Assembly: GCA_017468385.1 (NCBI GenBank)
Contig: JAFUIQ010000015.1
Location: 79,726 to 115,782, forward strand
Direction of reading: 5' to 3'
From: Clostridia bacterium
GTDB taxonomy: Bacteria; Bacillota; Clostridia; Oscillospirales; CAG-272
DNA length: 36,057 nt
Positions 17,998 through 24,440 of this stretch are shown here, one piece after another. Within the stretch, counting starts at the first letter, position 1. Each line of letters starts with the position of its first letter. The position numbers and the translations under genes are program-made. The notes under the pieces were generated by a model. That model was not told the DNA's origin and ran no database searches. It saw nothing but the letters and a program-made list of their open reading frames with translations.

Positions 17998-19314
17998 TTA
18001 GGTTTTCTTGTAATTGAGCGGTTTCAGTGCCTCCTCCGCCGCCTTTTCTTCATGCTGTTTCAGATAATCGTGGAACAGTGCCCGCATGATCACGGTGCAT
18101 TCATCTGCGTTTGTTTCGCCTTTGATAATATCCTCAGCGAAAGCGGTACAAGTCGGTGCACCGCAGGAACCGCAGTCCGTACCGGGAAGTGCGCGGCAGA
18201 TCTCCTCGATATCATGAAGCATCTGCATAGCCTTTGTCCGATCCTCAGCTAGACGGGCATTCGGTTCATAGGATAGTGCGGAATTCCGCATGGAGTCCTC
18301 CGGGATGGTATCCCCGGTGGGACGGTTCGGAGAAACGGGCAAATACCGCTTCAGATTCTGCAGTCTCGCCTGAGCGATATACGGATTGGCAACCGTCATA
18401 GCACCGCCGACGCAGCCGCCATTGCAAGCATTCAACTCAACGTAATCCAGATTGTTGATATCCTCATTATCAATCTGCTCCAGCACGCGAATGCAGTTTT
18501 CAATGCCATCCGCTGCCAGATACCGATGGTTGAATGTAGCGGTTGCTTCCCCGCCTGTGGATGCCCAACCGATGCCAACCATGCCGGATTCGGTGGCGGC
18601 ATTGGGTGTGTTTTCCACCTTCATAACCTCCAGCAAGCGGAAGTAGGCATCTCTCACGGAAATCACGTGATCGATGAGCTTTTCCTCGCCGGAGAAACCG
18701 TTCTTCACGTAGCTGACCTTTGCCGGACAAGGCGAGATAAAGAACACACCGATATCATCATTGCTGAGTTCCGGATGCTCTTCCAGCGCCTTCTTCCTGG
18801 CCATTTTAGCGGCTATGTCAACCGGAGGAAGAAGCGGGATAACGTGGTCACAGAGAAAGGGATAGTTCATACTGATAATGCGCATGATGGCGGGACAGGC
18901 CGAACTGATGACAGGCTTCGGAACGTTCGGATTATTCAAGTAAAGCCGTGTATACGCCGAGACGATCTCAGCGGCAATGGCCACTTCAAATACATCGTCG
19001 AACCCGATTGCCAAAAGTCCGGAAATCACATATCCGATATCATCCAGATTATCAAACTGACCGTACAAAGACGGAGCCGGAAGTGCAATTTTGTATTTGT
19101 ACTGATCCAGTTGAGAAAAAGAGTCGTGAATTGCTTTTTTTGCTTTATGAGGGCACACACGTATGCACTCGCCGCAATCGATGCAGCGCACGGAACTGAT
19201 GACCGCCCGACCGTCCCGAATACGAATCGCTTCGGTAGGACAGCGCTTCAGGCATGTTGTGCAACCTTTGCACTTGCTCTCATCAAGCGAAACGGAATGC
19301 TTGTATGTACTCAA
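17998..19314 (-). CDS. sensory-type [FeFe] hydrogenase-like iron-sulfur protein
   Basis: 438 residues. Two N-terminal [4Fe-4S] clusters (Cys15/18/21/25 and 44/47/50/54) lead to a reduced H-cluster domain and a C-terminal Fe-S domain with Cys381, 384, 389 and 406 ('DCGSCGAPTC'). The four H-cluster cysteines are kept: Cys140 in 'SSACPA', Cys196 in 'SPCPAK', Cys297 and Cys301 in 'NACNGGC'. The proton-relay cysteine before Cys140 is alanine (139). Reported HydS-type sensory hydrogenases carry the same change, so this is more likely an H2 or redox sensor than a bulk catalyst. No PAS domain is seen. I chose the TTG at 19314 because GAGGT lies 7 bases upstream; a TTG at 19353 lacks one. Confidence 0.85.
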   Translation of the reverse strand: MSTYKHSVSLDESKCKGCTTCLKRCPTEAIRIRDGRAVISSVRCIDCGECIRVCPHKAKKAIHDSFSQLDQYKYKIALPAPSLYGQFDNLDDIGYVISGLLAIGFDDVFEVAIAAEIVSAYTRLYLNNPNVPKPVISSACPAIMRIISMNYPFLCDHVIPLLPPVDIAAKMARKKALEEHPELSNDDIGVFFISPCPAKVSYVKNGFSGEEKLIDHVISVRDAYFRLLEVMKVENTPNAATESGMVGIGWASTGGEATATFNHRYLAADGIENCIRVLEQIDNEDINNLDYVELNACNGGCVGGAMTVANPYIAQARLQNLKRYLPVSPNRPTGDTIPEDSMRNSALSYEPNARLAEDRTKAMQMLHDIEEICRALPGTDCGSCGAPTCTAFAEDIIKGETNADECTVIMRALFHDYLKQHEEKAAEEALKPLNYKKT

Positions 19315-19358
19315 GACAGCACCTCGCCTTTCGAGCGGCGATATCAAGCACAACTCAT

Positions 19359-19781
19359 TCAGTAATTGACGCGCATGGTAATGGTTGTGCCTACGCCGAT
19401 CTCCGTATCAATTTGCATATAGTCGGTATACTTTTTCATGTTGGGAAGTCCCATTCCGGCACCAAAGCCCAAGGCGCGAATGTTATCGCTGGCAGTGGAA
19501 AAACCTTCCTGCATAGCCTTGTTGATGTCCGGGATACCGGGGCCTTTATCCGCCAGAATGATCTCGATGGCATCCTCACCGACGATTACATCCGCTGTAC
19601 CACCGTGTGCATGAATGACCATATTGATTTCGCCCTCATACATAGCAATGGAAACGCGACGCATAACGTCAGGAGAAAAACCAAGCTGCCGCAGTTTTTT
19701 CTTTACCATGACAGATGCTTCACCGGCGGAGGAAAAGTTTTCCCCATCCACATCGAAGTGGAAGCGAATCGCCTCAGACAT
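19359..19781 (-). CDS. RsbW/anti-sigma-like HATPase, hydrogenase-associated
   Basis: 140 residues, almost entirely one GHKL ATPase domain: Glu50-x-x-Asn53 in 'YEGEINMVIHA' (N-box), 'DKGPGI' (78-83) and 'GAGMGL' (107-112). Size and motif spacing match RsbW/SpoIIAB serine kinases, but no antagonist (STAS) gene is adjacent, so the partner is unknown. ATG 19781 is preferred to upstream in-frame starts because it follows GGGTGA and overlaps the end of the preceding DRTGG gene by only 8 bases. Together with the sensory hydrogenase-like protein it forms the conserved regulatory block of this operon. Confidence 0.84.
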   Translation of the reverse strand: MSEAIRFHFDVDGENFSSAGEASVMVKKKLRQLGFSPDVMRRVSIAMYEGEINMVIHAHGGTADVIVGEDAIEIILADKGPGIPDINKAMQEGFSTASDNIRALGFGAGMGLPNMKKYTDYMQIDTEIGVGTTITMRVNY

Positions 19782-20133
19782 GTTTGTCACCCGCATTGCC
19801 GCGCAGACCGGAATAGTACAAGTGACCACAAGCCTCATACGCACGCATGGGAGAACACATGACGACAATTCCGCATTCGCGGGCAAGCTCTACCATTTCC
19901 TCCGTGGGTGCCTTGTCACGGACAAACACCACACAGATCATGTCCATCATGCTGGCTGTACGGATAACCTGAGGGTTGATCAGACCAGTCAGCAAAACAC
20001 CTTGATCTTTAACATATGCCAAAACGTCACTCATCATATCGCTGCAGCAAGCGGAGTACACTTCATTCTGAAGATATTCCTCTCCGCAAAGCAGTTCTGC
20101 ATGGAGCAGCGACTGAATTTCATACATTTTCAC
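19774..20133 (-). CDS. DRTGG-domain small protein (first copy in operon)
   Basis: 119 residues. After a variable head ('QSLLHAELLCGEEYL'), the DRTGG core reads 'CCSDMMSDVLAYVKDQ', 'LLTGLINPQVIRTASMMD' and 'GIVVMCSPMRAYEACGHL'. It is only distantly similar to the other copy at 17639-17974 and probably plays a separate role. The GTG at 20133 has a GGAT-like site 6-7 bases before it; ATG 20127 is the alternative start. A 73-base gap with two hairpins separates it from hndA, the only sizeable gap in the operon. No function is established for this stand-alone form. Confidence 0.8.
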   Translation of the reverse strand: MKMYEIQSLLHAELLCGEEYLQNEVYSACCSDMMSDVLAYVKDQGVLLTGLINPQVIRTASMMDMICVVFVRDKAPTEEMVELARECGIVVMCSPMRAYEACGHLYYSGLRGNAGDKHV

Positions 20134-20145
20134 GAATGTATCCGC

Positions 20146-20198
20146 GCCGACGGTGTCGGCATCCTTTCACAGTAAGTGTAACGGCGGTAATGCACCGC
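20146..20198 (-). other. two small hairpins between hndA and the regulatory block
   Basis: One stem is GCCGAC-GGT-GTCGGC (20146-20160, perfect); the other pairs GCGGT (20184-20188) with ACCGC (20194-20198). Neither has a T-run on the minus strand, so they look more like processing, stability or translation elements than terminators. Confidence 0.45.
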
Positions 20199-20206
20199 TG
20201 GCGGGA

Positions 20207-20701
20207 TTACTGATATTTCTTAATAATATCGGGGAGCATGGACGGCTCCAGACGTCCGTATACATCCTCGCCGATGGTAAGTACAGGTGCAAGACCGCAT
20301 GCACCGATGCAGCGGGTTGCATCCAGACTGAACTTGAGATCGCTGGTCAGGCTGCCGCACTCGATGCCCAGCAGCTCTTCGCACTTCTCCATCAGTTTGC
20401 CTGCGCCTTTTACGTAGCAAGCCGTGCCCAGGCAGATGCTTACCGGGTTGGCACCCTTGGGGTTGAGCAGGAACTGGGAGTAGAAGGTAACAACGCCGAA
20501 CACCTCGGATACGGGGATGTCGAGACCGGCGGCGATCTCCTGCTGTACCTCAACAGGCAGATAACCGTAGATATCCTGTGCCTCTTGAAGGATGGGCATC
20601 AGAGCGCCTCTCTCATCCTTGTACTTGGCAATAACAGCGTCGAGAGCAGCCTTCTGCTCTGCTGTACCTTCAAAAGGTACAGTGGTCATTTTCTTTTTCA
20701 T
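20207..20701 (-). CDS. hndA: NAD(P)-linked hydrogenase [2Fe-2S] subunit (NuoE-like)
   Basis: 164 residues, the standard NuoE/HndA length. A helical N-terminal half ('LMPILQEAQDIYGYLP', 'VFGVVTFYSQF') is followed by a thioredoxin-like [2Fe-2S] fold with ligands Cys90, Cys95, Cys131 and Cys135. It passes electrons to or from the HndC flavin. AGGAGG lies 11 bases before ATG 20701. It is the first gene of the ten-gene operon, behind its own promoter, and is separated from the other structural genes hndBCD by six regulatory-looking genes. Confidence 0.95.
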   Translation of the reverse strand: MKKKMTTVPFEGTAEQKAALDAVIAKYKDERGALMPILQEAQDIYGYLPVEVQQEIAAGLDIPVSEVFGVVTFYSQFLLNPKGANPVSICLGTACYVKGAGKLMEKCEELLGIECGSLTSDLKFSLDATRCIGACGLAPVLTIGEDVYGRLEPSMLPDIIKKYQ

Positions 20702-20744
20702 GTTTAATCAGTCCTCCTGTATTGATTTCAAATCATTTTTTATG

Positions 20745-20773
20745 ATTATAACATGTTTAGCTATAATTGTCCA
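20745..20773 (-). promoter_or_regulatory. sigma-A promoter of the hydrogenase operon
   Basis: On the minus strand: TGGACA (20768-20773), 17-base spacer, TATAAT (20745-20750). The start near 20738 leaves a leader of about 37 bases. It lies 24 bases past the mrp stop; I see no strong terminator between them, so some read-through from mrp is possible. Confidence 0.75.
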
Positions 20774-20797
20774 CGTTAATTTGTATAAAAGCGCAAA

Positions 20798-21631
20798 TTA
20801 TTTGCAGAAATCCGCTACTGCATCGGCTGCCTTATCCAGGTAGTCGACCTCCATCAGTTCGATGATTCCCTTATCGCAAAGAGACGCCAGGTTCGGATCC
20901 AGAGGAACGCGTCCCAGGAAAGGGATTCCGTAAGTCTCGCACAGAGACTCCGCCTTGCTCTCACCGAAGATGTGCAGTTCCTTGCCGCAATCCGGGCACT
21001 TAACATAGGACATGTTCTCCACCAGACCGATTACAGGAATGTTCATGAGCTGTGCCATGTTCAATGCCTTCTTGACGATCATAGAAACAAGTTCCTGGGG
21101 GGTGGTAACGATGATGATTCCGTCGAGAGGAAGCGACTGGAATACAGTCAGCGGTACGTCGCCGGTTCCCGGAGGCATATCCACAAACATAAAGTCCACG
21201 TCGTTCCAGATCACATCGGTCCAGAACTGCTTCACCGTTCCCGCGATAACGGGACCGCGCCAGACCACAGGACGTGTCTCATCTTCCAGAAGAAGATTGA
21301 CGGACATCATCTGGATGCCTGTTTTGGTCTTCAACGGAATTAAGCCGTTGCCATCGCTGAGTACGTCTCCTGCAGTACCGAATGCCTTCGGAATGGAAGG
21401 ACCGGTAATATCTGCGTCGAGAACAGCCACACCGTAATCACGGCGGCGCATCAATACAGACATCATGGACGTAACGATGGATTTTCCCACGCCGCCTTTA
21501 CCGCTGACGATACCGATGACGTGGCGAACCGTGCTTTGAGGATTCAACGGTTCTTTTTCGATCTGTCCCTTGTCTCTGGACGAGCAGTTCGCTGTACAAG
21601 TGGAACAGTCATGGGTGCATTCTTCTGCCAT
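20798..21631 (-). CDS. Mrp/NBP35 (ApbC) family Fe-S cluster carrier ATPase
   Basis: 277 residues. The N-terminal tail is cysteine-rich (Cys5, 9, 12, 16). The deviant Walker A is GKGGVGKS (44-51), with 'DMPPGTGD' (151-158) and the cluster-bridging CPDC (212-215). The family binds a labile [4Fe-4S] cluster at the dimer interface and hands it to apo-proteins. Next to an operon whose products carry many Fe-S clusters, a maturation role for the hydrogenase is a reasonable inference, though Mrp proteins are general. AGGTGAG precedes ATG 21631. It has its own promoter and ends 24 bases before the hnd promoter. Confidence 0.92.
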   Translation of the reverse strand: MAEECTHDCSTCTANCSSRDKGQIEKEPLNPQSTVRHVIGIVSGKGGVGKSIVTSMMSVLMRRRDYGVAVLDADITGPSIPKAFGTAGDVLSDGNGLIPLKTKTGIQMMSVNLLLEDETRPVVWRGPVIAGTVKQFWTDVIWNDVDFMFVDMPPGTGDVPLTVFQSLPLDGIIIVTTPQELVSMIVKKALNMAQLMNIPVIGLVENMSYVKCPDCGKELHIFGESKAESLCETYGIPFLGRVPLDPNLASLCDKGIIELMEVDYLDKAADAVADFCK

Positions 21632-21675
21632 TGATTAAACTCACCTGCCAAAAGTAATTATAATATATCCATAAT

Positions 21676-21704
21676 ATTATACTGCATTTCGCACATAAAT
21701 ACAA
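21676..21704 (-). promoter_or_regulatory. sigma-A promoter of the mrp-like gene
   Basis: On the minus strand: TTGTAT (21699-21704), 17-base spacer, TATAAT (21676-21681). Predicted start near 21669, leader of about 38 bases. Confidence 0.7.
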
Positions 21705-21741
21705 GTCTTATTCACAAAGAAATTGCTGATTTTGTAAGAAA

Positions 21742-21779
21742 AAAGAGGAATACCGCATCAAGTGAGCGAATTCCTCTTT
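21742..21779 (-). terminator. intrinsic terminator after the P-type ATPase-like gene
   Basis: A 10-bp stem (21742-21751 with 21770-21779) closes an 18-base loop that can itself pair CGC with GCG. A run of T follows on the minus strand. It lies 12 bases after the stop and would end the long ruvC-to-ATPase transcript. Confidence 0.75.
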
Positions 21780-21791
21780 ATTCATGCAAGT

Positions 21792-24434
21792 CTATGACCT
21801 GTTATACAGTTTCATCATCACAAATACGACTGCAGAAGGAAGAAGCGACAGCAGCCATACGCGAAAATCAACAACAGCAAATTTTGTAATGGCCAGATAC
21901 ACCATGGGGCATATCGCGGCGGCAGCAGCCAAGAGATACAGAATGTGGATGACACCTGCCGCAGCGTGCCGCCCGGACGATGATTTCCCCCCCATACTGC
22001 ATGTGTATACGGCAGCCAAAGACACAGCCACTGTGCTGATGACCTGCATGGTAAGGATGGCTTCCGGATCAAAAATCCAGGAAAGATTCCGACACAGCAG
22101 AACAGACAGTGATATAAGCAAACCGGCCAGGATTCCCACGCCAACGGCGGCAAGTACGCCGGTTCTCCAGCCAGGCAAAGTCAGTTGTTCCATTGAAAAG
22201 CTGAATATGTTCTGCCTTGGCTTCCGAAACGCGATCAAAAGAACGGAGAAACAGTCCAGAATGCATCCCAAAAACAGGATTGCCACCGGTGTTAACAACG
22301 GCAACTCCGTCAGAATGGCGGCCAGCATCAAAACAACACGCAAGGTTTGCGTGATCAATAAGTACAGAGAGGCGCATCGCAAATTGGCCATTGCGCTGCG
22401 GCAAAAGGCCAGCATGGGAAGTACGTCGGATGAACCTCCGCTGCCGGGACAACAGCCGGGATCGTCCTTATGGAAAATGATTCCTTCGGCTCGCCGCGAG
22501 AGAATCTCCGCGGTGTTCTCCGCACCTCTTTCCACAACAATGGATACAGAATGTTTCAAACACGGCAAATCTGCCAGAGCATCTCCAACATATACTGTTT
22601 CACTTGCGTGGTTTCGGATTTCACACAGTGCTGCTTCCCTGTCGGACACCGGAATCTGCACCAGCAGATTTCCTGCATCACTCGACGCCAGGGCATCCGC
22701 AATCGCACCAATTCCCGTGCACACACTATCGTTCTCCGTCAAGAGACCGATTTCCGATACAGTATGCTTTGCACTTTGCACATCTTCGCAAAATACGGCC
22801 ATGCGGATTCCGCCCTGTCGGCACGACTCGATCCATGCCGGGATGTCTGTTTCCACCGCGTTATTCACAGAAAAGCATCCGAGGAACGTCATATTGTTCT
22901 GCACAGCGGCGGGCATGGATAAATCCTGAAAAGGAGAGACGCGCCGGGCTATAGCCATCGTTCTGCGGTTGTGTGTTTTTTCCTCGCGTGCGTATGCCAT
23001 CAGGCCGGAATACATCTCTCTTGTGAGAAGCTGCGCTTCACCATGGATCTGTATCCGTGAGCAGCACCGAAGTACATCCTCCACGCTCCCGCACACATAT
23101 GCATACGTTGTATCATTCTCGGAAATATGGGCGGTACAGAGGGAGTTGCAAGTCACCGTTTCAAGACAAGCGGCTTTCTTGACAGAGGTGTGCGTCTCCG
23201 GATAGGAGGCAAGCAAGGCGGTCATGTATGCACGCAAACTGTTTGACGATTGACGTGTGCCCCCGCCGTCCAAAGTCGGAGTGGAGGTGGAGCACTGCAT
23301 CATCAAAGAAGTCAGATGCATCACTTCATTCGGCATGGGAGCATCCGGTGATGCAGGAACAATAATTCCGTCCTCTTTCATCCAGGAATACAGTGACAAA
23401 CGGCCGGATAAAAACAGACGCTCGCTGGAAAATACAAGCCAATCCGCGCGCCCCATCTTCTCCACAGACTTGATAGACTTGATTCGGTCTGTCCCCTTTG
23501 TCTCCAGCTGCAGAAGCTGCATGGAGCAGGCAAAAAAGGCAGTGGCGGCAGTATTCAGAAACTCGCCCATGGACGCAACGGCCAATGCCAACACGGACAG
23601 AAACAGCTGATCCAGGGAGATCCGTCCATCCGAGGTAAATATACCCACAAACAGTAAGACGACACTGATGAGAATCATCCAGAGAGAAACATTCTTACTC
23701 CAACGAGAAACATGCCGAAATGTCTCTGTATCGGTATCCGCGCTGACACGGATATAGCCGCCATTTGCGTATGCATACGTCCGCTCGCCCGTGGCAACCG
23801 CAACGCCGACAGCACTTCCGCCGATTACTGTGGAAGCGGCAAACAAGATGTTACTGCGCTCCCACCAGACCGAATCCTCGGGTACTACATCGCTCGGATT
23901 CTTGTGGACACAACGGCGTTTCCCTGAGAAATATGACTCCGACACCTCTACTTCTCCGGAGAGCAGTCGAGTGTCGCAAACCACCGTGTCCCCGGGGGAA
24001 AACAGGAGAATATCCCCTTCCACTACCTGATCTGCAAACAGATACTTGCATTTTCCGTCGCGCATCACGCGACACCGCGGCGTTTTATATCGCTGTGCAC
24101 GCAGTAATACGGTACGGGATATCAGACACGTTCCCACACGTAAAGCAACCGAAAGAATCAATAGCGCAAGAACCGCCCAGATAGCATCGCCTTTTCCAAA
24201 AAACGCGGTGAGGCAGACGGTCAGAACAAACAATACCGTAGCATAGTCCAGCACCGAGCGTAAAACGGCAGGAGCCAAAGGAGGGGTGTCGATTACCCAC
24301 AAGGAATGACCGCCATTTCTGCGTCGCATGGCAGCAGCGCGCTCGGTTAACCCGATATAGCGGTTGACGGAAAGCGCACGCAGCACATCTTCGGCACGCA
24401 TAGCATGCCAACGATTGGATTTAATATTTCTCAT
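21792..24434 (-). CDS. degenerate P-type ATPase homologue (probable pseudo-ATPase)
   Basis: 880 residues, full length for a P2/P3-like cation ATPase. Helices are near 57-75, 83-105, 248-266, 276-306 and about six from 683 to 876. Each catalytic motif has a recognisable position but a changed sequence. The actuator TGES reads SGKR (170-173). PEGL in helix 4 reads GEFL (290-293). The phosphorylation motif SDKTGT reads SERLFL (337-342), with no aspartate. KGAPE reads CGSVE (448-452). TGD reads CED (549-551). GDGxNDxP reads GDALADLP (617-624), keeping both aspartates. ATP-driven transport therefore looks impossible, yet the frame is intact. The start is six bases behind clpE, so translation is probably coupled. 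A regulatory or scaffold role is an inference. Confidence 0.85.
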   Translation of the reverse strand: MRNIKSNRWHAMRAEDVLRALSVNRYIGLTERAAAMRRRNGGHSLWVIDTPPLAPAVLRSVLDYATVLFVLTVCLTAFFGKGDAIWAVLALLILSVALRVGTCLISRTVLLRAQRYKTPRCRVMRDGKCKYLFADQVVEGDILLFSPGDTVVCDTRLLSGEVEVSESYFSGKRRCVHKNPSDVVPEDSVWWERSNILFAASTVIGGSAVGVAVATGERTYAYANGGYIRVSADTDTETFRHVSRWSKNVSLWMILISVVLLFVGIFTSDGRISLDQLFLSVLALAVASMGEFLNTAATAFFACSMQLLQLETKGTDRIKSIKSVEKMGRADWLVFSSERLFLSGRLSLYSWMKEDGIIVPASPDAPMPNEVMHLTSLMMQCSTSTPTLDGGGTRQSSNSLRAYMTALLASYPETHTSVKKAACLETVTCNSLCTAHISENDTTYAYVCGSVEDVLRCCSRIQIHGEAQLLTREMYSGLMAYAREEKTHNRRTMAIARRVSPFQDLSMPAAVQNNMTFLGCFSVNNAVETDIPAWIESCRQGGIRMAVFCEDVQSAKHTVSEIGLLTENDSVCTGIGAIADALASSDAGNLLVQIPVSDREAALCEIRNHASETVYVGDALADLPCLKHSVSIVVERGAENTAEILSRRAEGIIFHKDDPGCCPGSGGSSDVLPMLAFCRSAMANLRCASLYLLITQTLRVVLMLAAILTELPLLTPVAILFLGCILDCFSVLLIAFRKPRQNIFSFSMEQLTLPGWRTGVLAAVGVGILAGLLISLSVLLCRNLSWIFDPEAILTMQVISTVAVSLAAVYTCSMGGKSSSGRHAAAGVIHILYLLAAAAAICPMVYLAITKFAVVDFRVWLLSLLPSAVVFVMMKLYNRS

Positions 24435-24440
24435 CGCTAA

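Noticed and set aside
21792-24434. Reading the P-type ATPase homologue as a decaying pseudogene
   Set aside because: All 880 codons are open, the motif positions are still alignable, and it is coupled to clpE and followed by its own terminator. Loss of function by random decay would be expected to leave stops or frameshifts. Selection still needs a dN/dS test.
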